Shown here: positions 15,677-24,042 of the stretch, in pieces | Numbering within the stretch: the stretch's first letter is position 1 | Layout of the letters: the number at the start of each line of letters is the position of its first letter | From: Actinomycetes bacterium | GTDB taxonomy: Bacteria; Actinomycetota; Acidimicrobiia; Acidimicrobiales; RAAP-2 | NCBI GenBank assembly: GCA_021810205.1 | Contig: JAJZJC010000018.1 | Span: forward strand, 1 to 43,800 | DNA length: 43,800 bases | Direction of reading: 5' to 3' | Made by a program: the position numbers and the translations under genes | Notes under the pieces: model-generated | Told to the model about the DNA's origin: nothing | The model's input: only the letters and a program-made list of their open reading frames with translations | Databases searched by the model: none

Positions 15677-17161
15677 TCAACGGCGGCTGCGGTACAGCGC
15701 GCGCGGACCCGTGGCGTCCTTGTTCAGCCGCTTGGTGAGATGCAGCCCCTCCAAGACCAGCTCCACAGCGGCGGCGAGCGCGGCGGGCGATTCGTGTGCC
15801 TCGGCACCGGCGAGCGCGCGTGCGGGAGCCTCGAGCGCCGGGACCTCGCGCAGTGCCGCGAGGTAGTCCGAAGAGGCCAGGTCGTCGCCGGTGTGCACCA
15901 CCTTGCCCCCCTCGAACTCCGAGACGATGCCCGAGACGTCGTCGAGGACGACACGGCGACGGAAGACGGCGAGGACCGCCGCGCCGACGAGCGCGGCGAC
16001 CACCTCGGCCTCCTTGCCTTCTTCGAGCGCCTCGACCTCCACCTTGCCCTGGGTGGAGCTGAGGAGCGACGCGAGATCGCTCACCCGTGGCACCGCTTCG
16101 GGCTCGCCCACCCGCAGGGCGCGGCGGCGGGCATTCGCCACCAGCGTCTCGTAGTTGGCGATGCTCAGTCGCACCGAGACGCCGCTGCGCTGGTTCAGGT
16201 GCGGGCTGCGGCGTGCCTGCTGGCTGATCTCGCCCACGATCTCGTCCATGTAACCCGGAACGGTGACGGAGGGGCCGTCGTCGGGAAGGGCGGCTTCGGC
16301 GCGCACGACCGCCACCTCGGTCGCGACGTCACGAGGGTAGTGGGTACGGATCTGGGCCCCGAAACGGTCCTTCAAGGGCGTGATGATCCGGCCACGGTTC
16401 GTGTAGTCCTCGGGATTCGCCGTCGCCACGAGGACGACGTCGAGCGGGAGCCGGATCCTGTGGCCCCGGATCTGGACGTCGCGCTCTTCGAGGACGTTCA
16501 GCAAGCCGACTTGGATGCGCTCGGCGAGGTCGGGCAGCTCGTTGATGGCGAAGATCCCGCGGTTGGCCCTGGGCACGAGCCCGTAGTGCAGGGTCAGCTC
16601 GTCGGAGAGGTAGCGGCCCTCGGCCACCTTGATGGGGTCGACCTCGCCGATGAGGTCGGCGATCGAGGTGTCGGGCGTGGCCAGCTTCTCGCCGTAGCGG
16701 TCGCTGCGGTGCACCCAGGCGATCGGGGTGGCGTCGCCCTCCTCGGCGATCCGGAGACGGGCGAAGCGCGAGACCGGCGAGAAGGGGTCGTCGTTGATCT
16801 CGGAGCCGGCCACGATCGGCAGCCACTCGTCGAGCAGTGTGGCGAGCGAGCGGATGAGGCGGGTCTTCGCCTGACCGCGCTCGCCAAGCAGGATGATGTC
16901 GTGGCCCGCGAGCAGGGCGTTCTCGAGCTGGGGCACCACGGTCTCGTCGAAGCCGAGCACGCCGGGGACGAGCGGTTGCCCCGAGGCGATGCGGCGTGCG
17001 GCATTCCGGCGCAGCTCATCGGCGACCCGGACCGAGCGCCAACTCGACGCACGCAGCTCCCCGAGGGTGCGGGCGAGGCTCGGGGGCGCGGCCGGGGAGC
17101 TCGGGGAGGCGGGGGAGGTCGCAGCCGGGGCGACGGAGGACGCGACGGAATGCTCGGTCAT
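15677..17161 (-). CDS. AAA+ ATPase, MoxR/Mg-chelatase subunit I-like
   Basis: A 494-residue AAA+ protein. After a Ser/Pro/Ala-rich lead of about 28 residues the domain begins near LGELRASSWRSVRVADELRRN. Walker A is GERGQAKTRLIRSLA near residue 95. The Walker B region reads RGIFAINELPDL, with Asn before the catalytic Glu rather than the usual Asp. VLEERDVQIRGHRIRLPLDVVLVATANPEDYTNRGRIITPLKDRFGAQI contains sensor 1 and the arginine finger. It is the motor partner of the downstream VWA protein. The start is ATG 17161; the 240 bases between it and the divergent sdhC must hold promoters for both directions. Confidence 0.88.
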   Translation of the reverse strand: MTEHSVASSVAPAATSPASPSSPAAPPSLARTLGELRASSWRSVRVADELRRNAARRIASGQPLVPGVLGFDETVVPQLENALLAGHDIILLGERGQAKTRLIRSLATLLDEWLPIVAGSEINDDPFSPVSRFARLRIAEEGDATPIAWVHRSDRYGEKLATPDTSIADLIGEVDPIKVAEGRYLSDELTLHYGLVPRANRGIFAINELPDLAERIQVGLLNVLEERDVQIRGHRIRLPLDVVLVATANPEDYTNRGRIITPLKDRFGAQIRTHYPRDVATEVAVVRAEAALPDDGPSVTVPGYMDEIVGEISQQARRSPHLNQRSGVSVRLSIANYETLVANARRRALRVGEPEAVPRVSDLASLLSSTQGKVEVEALEEGKEAEVVAALVGAAVLAVFRRRVVLDDVSGIVSEFEGGKVVHTGDDLASSDYLAALREVPALEAPARALAGAEAHESPAALAAAVELVLEGLHLTKRLNKDATGPRALYRSRR

Positions 17162-17402
17162 CGCACCCCGAGCCTATGCCCGGTCCGCACGGCTCCATTC
17201 GGCACCCGAGCGGGCCCGGGAGGCGAGCGAGCGGGCCCGCTCGGATGCATCATCTGAGGGGGGTACCGGCACCCGCGCGGTTCTGCGCGACGATGGAAGG
17301 GCTCTCAGCTGGTCGCCTACGACATGTGGCAATACAGTGCCGTGGGCGGACGCGCGCCGGACGCAGGCCCCGGACGCACAACGCGACGCAGGAGGAGGAC
17401 GT

Positions 17403-18230
17403 GTGACGACGGCACAGGACCCGACGATCACCCCAGTGGTCATCGGCAGCGCCCGAGGCGGGCCCGACGTACCGACCCTTCGCAAGGACCGATGGTGGCT
17501 CCAGCCGACGATCACCGTCACCGTCCTCACGATCTTCATCGTGTACTCGACGTGGGCGGTCTTCGTGAACAAGGACTACTACGTCGGCGCGGCGCTGCAC
17601 CGTGACCTGATCTCGCCGTTCTACTCGCCGTGCCTGGCCGCGAGCTGTGTCCCGGGCGCGAACCACTCCTCGGTGATCGCTCACTGGTGGCACATCACCC
17701 CGGCCCTGATCGTCATGGGCGGCCCGCTCGGCTTCCGGCTCACCTGCTACTACTACCGGCGGGCCTACTACCGGGGTTTCTGGCAGTCCCCGCCCAACTG
17801 CGCCGTCGCCGACGGGCACCGCGCCTACACCGGCGAGTCCCGGTTCCCCCTCATCCTCCAGAACATCCACCGGTACTTCTTCTTCCTCGGCCTCGTCTTC
17901 AACGTCATCTTGACCATCGACGCCGTGGTCGCGTTCCGAGAGCCCGGCCAGGGAGGGATCGGCGTCAGCGTAGGAACGCTCGTGCTCTGCGTGAACGCCA
18001 TCTTGCTATGGCTCTACAGCATCTCGTGCCACGCGGCACGCCACCTCTGCGGCGGCCACGTCCGGAAGTTCTCGGACAAGCCGGTCCGGCATCGGCTCTG
18101 GAGGATCCTGACCCCGCTGAACGCCCGCCACATGCAGTTCGCATGGATGAGCCTGATCTTCGTGGGGTTCACCGACCTCTACGTCCGCCTGGTGGCGAGC
18201 GGCGCGATCACCGACCCGAAGCTCTTCTGA
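17403..18230 (+). CDS. sdhC: Succinate dehydrogenase membrane anchor (Sdh1-type cytochrome b subunit)
   Basis: A 275-residue membrane protein with five or so hydrophobic segments: TITVTVLTIFIVYSTWAVFV, HWWHITPALIVMGGPLGF, YFFFLGLVFNVILTIDAVVAF, VGTLVLCVNAILLWLYSI and MQFAWMSLIFVGF. Several membrane His residues (HWWHI, NIHRY, SCHAARH) could ligate haem or bind quinone. The opening KDRWWLQP and single large anchor subunit resemble the mycobacterial Sdh1 anchor rather than the separate SdhC/SdhD type. GTG 17403 has GGAGGAGG four bases upstream. It is the first gene of sdhC-sdhA-sdhB; sdhA starts eight bases after the stop. Confidence 0.9.
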   Translation: MTTAQDPTITPVVIGSARGGPDVPTLRKDRWWLQPTITVTVLTIFIVYSTWAVFVNKDYYVGAALHRDLISPFYSPCLAASCVPGANHSSVIAHWWHITPALIVMGGPLGFRLTCYYYRRAYYRGFWQSPPNCAVADGHRAYTGESRFPLILQNIHRYFFFLGLVFNVILTIDAVVAFREPGQGGIGVSVGTLVLCVNAILLWLYSISCHAARHLCGGHVRKFSDKPVRHRLWRILTPLNARHMQFAWMSLIFVGFTDLYVRLVASGAITDPKLF

Positions 18231-18238
18231 GGAGCGAT

Positions 18239-20068
18239 ATGGCCGACTACGAAACGCATCACTACGACGTTGTGATCATCGGCGCAGGAGGCGCCGGGCT
18301 GCGGGCAGCCATCGAGGCGAAGTCCCGCGGGCTCTCCACGGCTCTCGTCTGCAAGTCCCTGCTCGGCAAGGCGCACACGGTCATGGCCGAGGGCGGCGTC
18401 GCCGCGGCGATGGGCAACGTCTATCCCGAGGACAACTGGCAGGTGCACTTCCGTGACACCATGCGCGGAGGCAAGTACCTGAACTCCTGGCGCATGGCCC
18501 AGCTCCACGCCCAGGAGGCGCCCGACCGGGTGTACGAGCTCGAGGCGTGGGGCGCACTGTTCGACCGCACCACCGACGGGCGCATCACCCAGCGGGACTT
18601 CGGCGGCCATCGCTACGCGCGCCTTGCCCACGTCGGCGACCGCACCGGCCTGGAGCTCATCCGCACGCTCCAGCAGAAGGCCGTCAGCATGGACATCGAC
18701 GTCTTCATGGAGTGCAAGGTGCTGAGCCTGCTCACGACGGCGGACGGCGCGGTCGGCGGCGCGGTCGGCTACTGGCGTGCCTCGGGTGAGATCGTGGTCT
18801 TCGAGGCGAAGTCGGTGGTGCTCGCGACCGGCTCGATCGGCCGGTGCTTCACCTACACGTCCAACTCGTGGGAGTCGACGGGCGACGGGCACGCGATGGC
18901 ACTGTGGGCCGGCGCGGACGTGATCGAGATGGAGTGCGTGCAGTTCCACCCCACCGGCATGGTGTGGCCACTGTCGGTGCGCGGCCTGCTCGTGACCGAA
19001 GGGGTGCGCGGCGACGGTGGAGCCCTCAAGAACAGCGAGGGCCGGCGCTTCATGTTCGACTACATCCCCGAGATGTTCCGCGCGGAGACCGCGGAGACCG
19101 AGCAAGAGGCGGACGCGTGGTACGAGGACCACGCCAACAACCGTCGGACGCCTGACCTCCTGCCCCGTGACGAGGTCGCCCGCGCGATCAACGCCGAGGT
19201 GAAGGCCGGGCGCGGGAGCCCGCACGGCGGGGTCTTCTTGGACATCGCGAGCCGGCGGTCGCCCGAGTACATTCGCCAGCGCCTTCCCTCGATGTACCAC
19301 CAGTTCATGGAGCTGGCCGGTGTGGACATCACTGCCGAGCCGATGGAAGTCGGCCCCACGTGCCATTACATGATGGGGGGCGTGCGGGTCGACCCCGAGA
19401 GCCAAGCGGCAACCGTGCCCGGGCTGTTCGCCGCGGGCGAGGTCGCCGGCGGGATGCACGGCGCCAACCGGCTGGGCGGGAACTCTCTCTCCGACCTCCT
19501 CGTCTTCGGCCGCCGCGCGGGCATGGGCGCCGCCGACTTCGCCGAGGGGACCGCTCGTGGCGACAGGAGCGGCGAGTCGGCGATCGATCCCGCCCAGATC
19601 GACCACGTGGTCGCTGGCGCCATGGCCCCGTTCGAGCGCGACGGCGGCGAGAACCCCTACGACATCCACCGGGACCTCCAGACGACGATGCAGTCGCTGG
19701 TCGGGATCATCCGCACGGGCTCCGAGCTCGAAGAGGCGCTCGAGCGACTCGGCGACCTGCGCGAGCGAGCCGCGAAGGTGTCGGTGCGCGGCGGGCGCGC
19801 CTACAACCCGGGGTGGAACCTCGCGACCGATCTCCCGTCCATGCTGACGGTCTCCACCGCGATCGCGCAGGGCGCGCTCGCGCGCAAGGAGAGCCGCGGT
19901 GGCCACACCCGTGACGACTACCCGACGGCAGATCCCGAGCTGGGCAAGGTGAATTTCGTCCAGCGTCAGACCGACGACCGCGGTTTCCTGGCACCCATCC
20001 GCATCGGCCCCGAGCCCTTGGCGGAGATGCCGCAGGAGCTGCGCGAGCTCCTCGAGGAAGGACACTGA
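18239..20068 (+). CDS. sdhA: Succinate dehydrogenase flavoprotein subunit
   Basis: A 609-residue FAD-binding catalytic subunit that oxidises succinate to fumarate. The N-terminal dinucleotide fold reads VVIIGAGGAGLRAAIEA. HTVMAEGGVAAAMGN carries the His for covalent FAD attachment. The active-site segments QFHPTG and EGVRGDGG follow. A second FAD segment, GLFAAGEVAGGMHGANRLGGNSLSDLLVFGRRAG, is present near 395-430, and the capping-domain Arg/His region VGPTCHYMMGGV precedes it. The length is slightly above average. The start has GGAG four bases upstream, and its stop overlaps the start of sdhB as TGATG. The complex works at the inner membrane and passes electrons to quinone. Confidence 0.96.
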   Translation: MADYETHHYDVVIIGAGGAGLRAAIEAKSRGLSTALVCKSLLGKAHTVMAEGGVAAAMGNVYPEDNWQVHFRDTMRGGKYLNSWRMAQLHAQEAPDRVYELEAWGALFDRTTDGRITQRDFGGHRYARLAHVGDRTGLELIRTLQQKAVSMDIDVFMECKVLSLLTTADGAVGGAVGYWRASGEIVVFEAKSVVLATGSIGRCFTYTSNSWESTGDGHAMALWAGADVIEMECVQFHPTGMVWPLSVRGLLVTEGVRGDGGALKNSEGRRFMFDYIPEMFRAETAETEQEADAWYEDHANNRRTPDLLPRDEVARAINAEVKAGRGSPHGGVFLDIASRRSPEYIRQRLPSMYHQFMELAGVDITAEPMEVGPTCHYMMGGVRVDPESQAATVPGLFAAGEVAGGMHGANRLGGNSLSDLLVFGRRAGMGAADFAEGTARGDRSGESAIDPAQIDHVVAGAMAPFERDGGENPYDIHRDLQTTMQSLVGIIRTGSELEEALERLGDLRERAAKVSVRGGRAYNPGWNLATDLPSMLTVSTAIAQGALARKESRGGHTRDDYPTADPELGKVNFVQRQTDDRGFLAPIRIGPEPLAEMPQELRELLEEGH

Positions 20069-21063
20069 TGACCGACGCGATGCCGGCCGCCACACCCCCG
20101 CAGCCGTCTGGCTCGGCTGAGCCGTCTGAGCCGTCTGGCTCGGCTGAGCCGTCTGGGCCGCCTGAGCCGTCTGAGCCGGCTGGGCTGTCTGAGCCGTCTG
20201 GGCCGTCTGAGCCGGCTGGGCTGTCGGGCTCGGCCGAAGATGGCGACGCAGAGCACACCCTCGAGCCCGCTCCCGAAGCGGACGACGAGGGTTCGGTGAC
20301 GCTGCGTGTGTGGCGCGGGGACCAGACCGGCGGCGAGCTCGTCGACTACACGCTCCCCGCGCAGTCGGGCGAGGTGGTCCTCGACGTCGTCCATCGGATC
20401 CAGGCCACCGTCGCACCAGACCTGGCGTGCCGCTGGAACTGCAAGGCCGGCAAGTGCGGGTCGTGCTCCTCGGAGATCAACGGCAAGCCCAGGCTCATGT
20501 GCATGACGCGCGTCGACGAGCTGCCCGAGGGCCCGATCACGGTCACGCCGATGCGGACGTTCCCCATCGTGCGGGACCTCGTGACCGACGTCAGCTTCAA
20601 CTACGAGGTCGCGAGCCGTGTGCCGGCATTCGCCCCGGCGCCGCCAGGGCCCGAGGGCTACCGCATGCAGCAGGTCGACGTGGCGCGGGGACAGGAGTTC
20701 CGCAAGTGCATCGAGTGCTTCTTGTGCCAGAACGTCTGCCACGTGATCCGCGACCACGAGGAGAACAAGCAGCACTACGCGGGGCCCCGGTTCTTCGCGC
20801 GCTACGCCGAGCTCGAAATGCACCCTCTCGACACGAACGACCGCCGCGAGCTGCTTCGCCAGCGAGAGGGCCTCGGACTGTGCAACATCACCAAGTGCTG
20901 CACCGAGGTATGCCCCGAGCACATCAAGATCACCGACAATGCGATCATCCCGTTGAAGGAGCGGGTCGTCGACTCTTCCTACGATCCGGTCGCGTGGCTC
21001 GGCCGAAAGATCCTCCGAAGGCGCAAGCGCTCGCCCGGAGAAGCGGCTGCCGCGCGCGGTTGA
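20068..21063 (+). CDS. sdhB: Succinate dehydrogenase iron-sulfur subunit with repetitive N-terminal extension
   Basis: A 331-residue subunit carrying the three clusters of SdhB. The [2Fe-2S] ligands lie in CRWNCKAGKCGSC, starting near residue 121, with the fourth Cys in RLMC. The [4Fe-4S] ligands are in CIECFLCQNVC (about 214). The [3Fe-4S] ligands are in CNITKCCTEVCPE (about 272). The enzyme part starts only near residue 72 (EGSVTLRVWRGDQTGG). The first 70 residues are a Pro/Ser/Glu/Gly repeat region built from 9-bp-like units such as EPSG, EPSE and PAGLS, absent from usual SdhB proteins of about 250 residues. ATG 20068 overlaps the sdhA stop, and no better internal start is apparent. Confidence 0.95.
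   Translation: MTDAMPAATPPQPSGSAEPSEPSGSAEPSGPPEPSEPAGLSEPSGPSEPAGLSGSAEDGDAEHTLEPAPEADDEGSVTLRVWRGDQTGGELVDYTLPAQSGEVVLDVVHRIQATVAPDLACRWNCKAGKCGSCSSEINGKPRLMCMTRVDELPEGPITVTPMRTFPIVRDLVTDVSFNYEVASRVPAFAPAPPGPEGYRMQQVDVARGQEFRKCIECFLCQNVCHVIRDHEENKQHYAGPRFFARYAELEMHPLDTNDRRELLRQREGLGLCNITKCCTEVCPEHIKITDNAIIPLKERVVDSSYDPVAWLGRKILRRRKRSPGEAAAARG
20104..20226 (+). repeat. Imperfect 9-bp coding minisatellite at the SdhB N-terminus
   Basis: The stretch is built almost wholly from variants of ccgtctgag, ccgtctggg, ctcggctga and ccggctggg. It encodes a PSG/EPSE/AGLS-rich tail about 40 residues long. Confidence 0.9.
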
Positions 21064-21111
21064 TCGTTCGCTGGCCATTTGTCAGTCGTTCGCTGATCGT
21101 TCGCTGATCGT
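21061..21111 (+). repeat. Stop-codon-containing 11-bp repeats between sdhB and the SCP2-like gene
   Basis: tgatcgttcgc begins at the sdhB stop codon, recurs at 21094-21104 and again partially at 21105-21111. A related tcgttcgc lies at 21086-21093. The last copy runs into the GTG start of the next gene. Confidence 0.85.
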
Positions 21112-21583
21112 GCGCCTGTACTCCCCCGAATGGGTCGCAGCCTTCAACGAGGCAGTCGCCGAGCTCGTCCCCGAACCGGGGGTCTCCTTCCGCATGCACC
21201 AGATCGTCGACGGCGGACCCGAGGGCACGTTGCGTGTCACTTTGGACGTCGGGATCGAGAGCGACGAGGCGGCCACCGGTGCGAGGGGCGCAGGCGCGCC
21301 GGGCGCAGGCATCGTGCTGCGCGTCGAGCGTGGTGACACGGCCGGCACGGGCGACCTCTCGGCGCGCAGCCTGTCGGCGGGCGGCCGTGCATCCCAGGTC
21401 ACCGTCGTCGTGGCCTACGACGACGCAACGGCGCTCGCCCGGGGCGACACGGACCCGGCAGCACTCCTCCGGGCAGGAAGGGTCAAGGTCCGCGGCGACC
21501 TGTCCGTCCTGGTGGCGGGCCAGAAGATCCTCGCAGACGCTGCGACGCGCCTCGGGTCGTTGTCGAAGCGCACCACCTTCTAG
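21110..21583 (+). CDS. SCP2 sterol-carrier-like small protein
   Basis: A 157-residue soluble protein. The opening RLYSPEWVAAFNEAVAEL, a central strand-rich part (TLRVTLDVGIES, VTVVVAYDD) and the C-terminal helix segment AALLRAGRVKVRGDLSVLVAGQKILADA fit the SCP2 lipid-binding fold seen in many actinobacterial small proteins. SCP2 domains bind lipids or acyl-CoA in a hydrophobic tunnel; the ligand here is unknown. Residues 60-75 are an Ala/Gly-rich loop. The start GTG 21110 lies at the edge of the tandem repeats behind sdhB. The gene probably rides on the sdh transcript. The family assignment is by eye and moderate. Confidence 0.75.
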   Translation: MRLYSPEWVAAFNEAVAELVPEPGVSFRMHQIVDGGPEGTLRVTLDVGIESDEAATGARGAGAPGAGIVLRVERGDTAGTGDLSARSLSAGGRASQVTVVVAYDDATALARGDTDPAALLRAGRVKVRGDLSVLVAGQKILADAATRLGSLSKRTTF

Positions 21584-21640
21584 CTAGTCTCTTGGCTGAC
21601 AGGCCCGCGACAGTCGGGCCAACGAGATGGGAGGCGAGCT

Positions 21641-21871
21641 GTGCACCAGCCGATCGACGACCACTTCCTCCTCCGTTACCGTGAACTCCTCGACGCTGAG
21701 GCTGCCGCATTCGACGAGGTCGAGCATGCGTGCGAGGACGGGGACCGTTCCCACTTCGACGAAGAGATAGTCGTCTGGCAGGACTCCCTCGCCAAGAAAA
21801 TGAGCTTCCTGTCGAGCGCGGGCATCGACATCCAGCACCACATCGCGCGCGTCTCGCAGCCGGCGACCTGA
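21641..21871 (+). CDS. Small hypothetical protein
   Basis: A 76-residue acidic, helical protein (HFLLRYRELLDAEAAAFDEVEHACEDGD ... QDSLAKKMSFLSSAGIDIQHHIARV). There is no signal, membrane or metal-binding pattern. A GGGAGG Shine-Dalgarno seven bases before GTG 21641 and normal amino-acid use argue that it is real. It follows the SCP2-like gene by 57 bases and is convergent with mdh. Its stop codon sits inside a perfect 20-bp tandem duplication. I do not recognise it. Confidence 0.65.
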   Translation: MHQPIDDHFLLRYRELLDAEAAAFDEVEHACEDGDRSHFDEEIVVWQDSLAKKMSFLSSAGIDIQHHIARVSQPAT

Positions 21872-21900
21872 CGCGCCCTCCGGCGACCTGACGCGCCCTC
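21861..21900 (+). repeat. Perfect 2 x 20-bp tandem duplication including a stop codon
   Basis: cggcgacctgacgcgccctc occurs at 21861-21880 and again at 21881-21900. The first copy contains the last codons and TGA of the 76-residue gene. Confidence 0.97.
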
Positions 21901-21936
21901 CTCTTGCCGGTGCGGGCCGCAGCGGCCCTGGCGGGC

Positions 21937-21985
21937 GACCCTGGGCGGCGCGAGACCCTGGGCGGCGCGGAGACCCTGGGCGGCC
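21937..21985 (-). repeat. Three 17-18-bp tandem copies just after mdh
   Basis: gaccctgggcggc occurs at 21937, 21954 and 21972 with near-identical flanks. On the minus strand the copies begin immediately after the mdh stop codon. No simple T-tract terminator is present. Confidence 0.9.
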
Positions 21986-21986
21986 G

Positions 21987-22988
21987 TCAGGAGCCGAGCA
22001 GCCCCATCGCGGCGACCTCGTCACGCTCGGCGACCAGCTCTTCGGTCGTCACGCGGATCCGGTCCTTCGCGAAGTCGTCGTGGTCGAGCCCCTCGATCAC
22101 CGACCACCCGCCCTTGCCGTCGGCACGGACGGGGAAGCCGAATTGGAGCCCCTCCGGCGTGCCGTACTCGCCACGGCTCACGACTGCCGCGGCGGCACAG
22201 TCACCGCCCACGGTCGGGGTGCGCAACGAGACGACCGTGTCGATCGCCGCATTGGCCGCCGACGCGGCGGATGACGCGCCCCGCGCCTCGATGATCGCCG
22301 CGCCGCGCTTTTGGACGGTGGTGAGGAACTCGCCCTCGAGCCACGCCCGATCCGAGATCACCTCGGTGGCCGGACGGCCGTCGATCTGTGCGTTCTCGAA
22401 GTCGGGGAACTGGGTCGCAGAGTGGTTGCCCCAGATCCCGACACGGGTGACCGAAGAAACCGGGACGCCTGCGCGCCGGGCGAGCTGGCTCTTGGCCCGG
22501 TTGGCGTCGAGGCGCGTCATGGCGAACCAGCGGTCCGCGGGAACCTCCGGCGCATTCGAGCGGGCGATGAGACAGTTCGTATTGCACGGGTTCCCCACCA
22601 CGAGCACGCGCACGTCCGACGCGGCGTGCTCGGCGATCGCCCGGCCCTGCGGCTTGAAGATGCCGCCGTTCACGCTCAGCAGGTCACCGCGCTCCATGCC
22701 CGCCTTGCGCGGGATCGAGCCGACGAGGAGCGCCCAGCTGGTCCCGTCGAAGGCAGTCTTGAGGTCCGACGTCGTCACCACGTCGGAGAGGAGCGGGAAC
22801 GCGCAGTCGTCCAGCTCCATCACGACGCCCTCGAGGGCTTTCATGGCGGGCTCGATCTCGAGCAGGCGCAGGATCACCGGCTGGTCCTCGCCCAGCAGCT
22901 GGCCCGACGCGATCCGAAAGAGGAGGGCGTAACCGATCTGACCGGCGGCGCCGGTCACCGTGACGTGGAGGGGGGAACGTGAAGCCAT
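21987..22988 (-). CDS. mdh: Malate dehydrogenase
   Basis: A 333-residue NAD-dependent malate dehydrogenase of the cytosolic/actinobacterial type, interconverting malate and oxaloacetate. The Rossmann motif is [36 protein letters not shown] contains the substrate Arg loop, [14 protein letters not shown] the cofactor segment, and [15 protein letters not shown] the catalytic His. Length is normal. It lies four bases after the methyltransferase gene and is the last gene of the minus-strand run. In many actinobacteria mdh sits near purH-folD; here folD is missing from that interval. Confidence 0.96.
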   Translation of the reverse strand: MASRSPLHVTVTGAAGQIGYALLFRIASGQLLGEDQPVILRLLEIEPAMKALEGVVMELDDCAFPLLSDVVTTSDLKTAFDGTSWALLVGSIPRKAGMERGDLLSVNGGIFKPQGRAIAEHAASDVRVLVVGNPCNTNCLIARSNAPEVPADRWFAMTRLDANRAKSQLARRAGVPVSSVTRVGIWGNHSATQFPDFENAQIDGRPATEVISDRAWLEGEFLTTVQKRGAAIIEARGASSAASAANAAIDTVVSLRTPTVGGDCAAAAVVSRGEYGTPEGLQFGFPVRADGKGGWSVIEGLDHDDFAKDRIRVTTEELVAERDEVAAMGLLGS

Positions 22989-22992
22989 GCGA

Positions 22993-23991
22993 TCACGTTA
23001 CCTCCGGCACGTTCGCCACAGCCGTGGCGATGTAGGTGGTCGACGCGGGCGTAGGGCCCGGGACCTTGCGCGCCCGCCACCCGGTCCGCCGCAGCGCCTC
23101 GGCGAAGTACCGCTCGTCGAAACCCAGCTCGAGCCAGCCGTAGCGGCGCATCGACCACAGCGAGAGCCCGTCGAGCCGGGGGCCCCACGGGTAGGCGAGG
23201 AGGTCGACGGGCTCGGCACCGAACACCAGCCGCCCGTGGTCGCCCACCACTTGGTGCAAGAGCTCGAGGAGCCGGACGTGGTCGGCGCAGTGGTGGAAGG
23301 ACTCGAAGAAGACGGCCGCGTCGTACGGCGCGGCGGTCGGCGCGGCGGCGAACGACAGCATGTCCGAGCGCACCACGCGCACGCCCGGGGCCCGATGCTC
23401 GATCAGGCGGCAGAACCCCTCGTCGACGTCGACCGCGGTGACGTCGTGCCCCATGGCGGACAGGTCCGCGGTGAGGTTCCCCCAACCCGGCCCGAGCTCG
23501 ACGATGCGCGCCGGCGCGGCGAGCCCGAGCGCCTTGATGACGCTGCCGCGCCCGACGAGGTCGTCACCCACGACCGTCGCCGAGCCCGTCGCGAAGGGGA
23601 ACGGCCGTTCGAGCGCGGCGTCGAAGTCGAAGGGGGATGCCTCGTGGCGAAGCGAGTAGTCACCGCGCCCCGAGACGCGTCCGTAGAGATCCCATACCCA
23701 CGCGCGGTACGCCTCGGAGAAGGGGTCCGACGGCCACTGCGGGGGCCGCATGCGCAGACCATTGAGGAAGTCGCGGCCCTCGTCCTCCGAGCGCGCGAAC
23801 CGGTCGGCGGCCTCCTCGAGCGTCGCGTCGAGCTCACCGAGGGTGACCGTCTCCAGGCGCGCGTCACGGCGCCACATGCGAACCGTGCGCTGCACGGAGT
23901 CCGGCATGAAGGAGAGCGCGAGCTTCGCGGCGTGCCGGGCACGCTGGGTGCCCCGAGCGCGCTCGATCCCTGTCGCGGGGTGCTCGGCCAT
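22993..23991 (-). CDS. Class I SAM-dependent methyltransferase
   Basis: A 332-residue protein. The first 150 residues are helical and family-specific ([41 protein letters not shown]). A class I methyltransferase fold follows. Motif I is [15 protein letters not shown] near residue 165, the acidic loop is [10 protein letters not shown], and motif IV is [15 protein letters not shown]. The ending [14 protein letters not shown] is typical of small-molecule or sugar-type methyltransferases, but the substrate cannot be read. It occupies the slot between purH and mdh where folD often lies in relatives. ATG 23991 starts the family-like sequence. The gap to purH is 51 bases. Confidence 0.85.
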   Translation of the reverse strand: MAEHPATGIERARGTQRARHAAKLALSFMPDSVQRTVRMWRRDARLETVTLGELDATLEEAADRFARSEDEGRDFLNGLRMRPPQWPSDPFSEAYRAWVWDLYGRVSGRGDYSLRHEASPFDFDAALERPFPFATGSATVVGDDLVGRGSVIKALGLAAPARIVELGPGWGNLTADLSAMGHDVTAVDVDEGFCRLIEHRAPGVRVVRSDMLSFAAAPTAAPYDAAVFFESFHHCADHVRLLELLHQVVGDHGRLVFGAEPVDLLAYPWGPRLDGLSLWSMRRYGWLELGFDERYFAEALRRTGWRARKVPGPTPASTTYIATAVANVPEVT

Positions 23992-24042
23992 GCCCGGGAG
24001 CCTACGACTCGGGCTCGCGGCGCCGGGTCCGGCGCGCGGCGC

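Noticed and set aside
17162..17402. Divergent spacer before sdhC considered for a small gene or RNA
   Set aside because: Open frames here are fragments without start signals. It holds promoters by position, but I cannot name hexamers with confidence.
20104..20226. Repeat array at the start of sdhB considered as a CRISPR or noncoding array
   Set aside because: Units are 9-bp variants kept in frame and encode a continuous peptide; there are no spacers.
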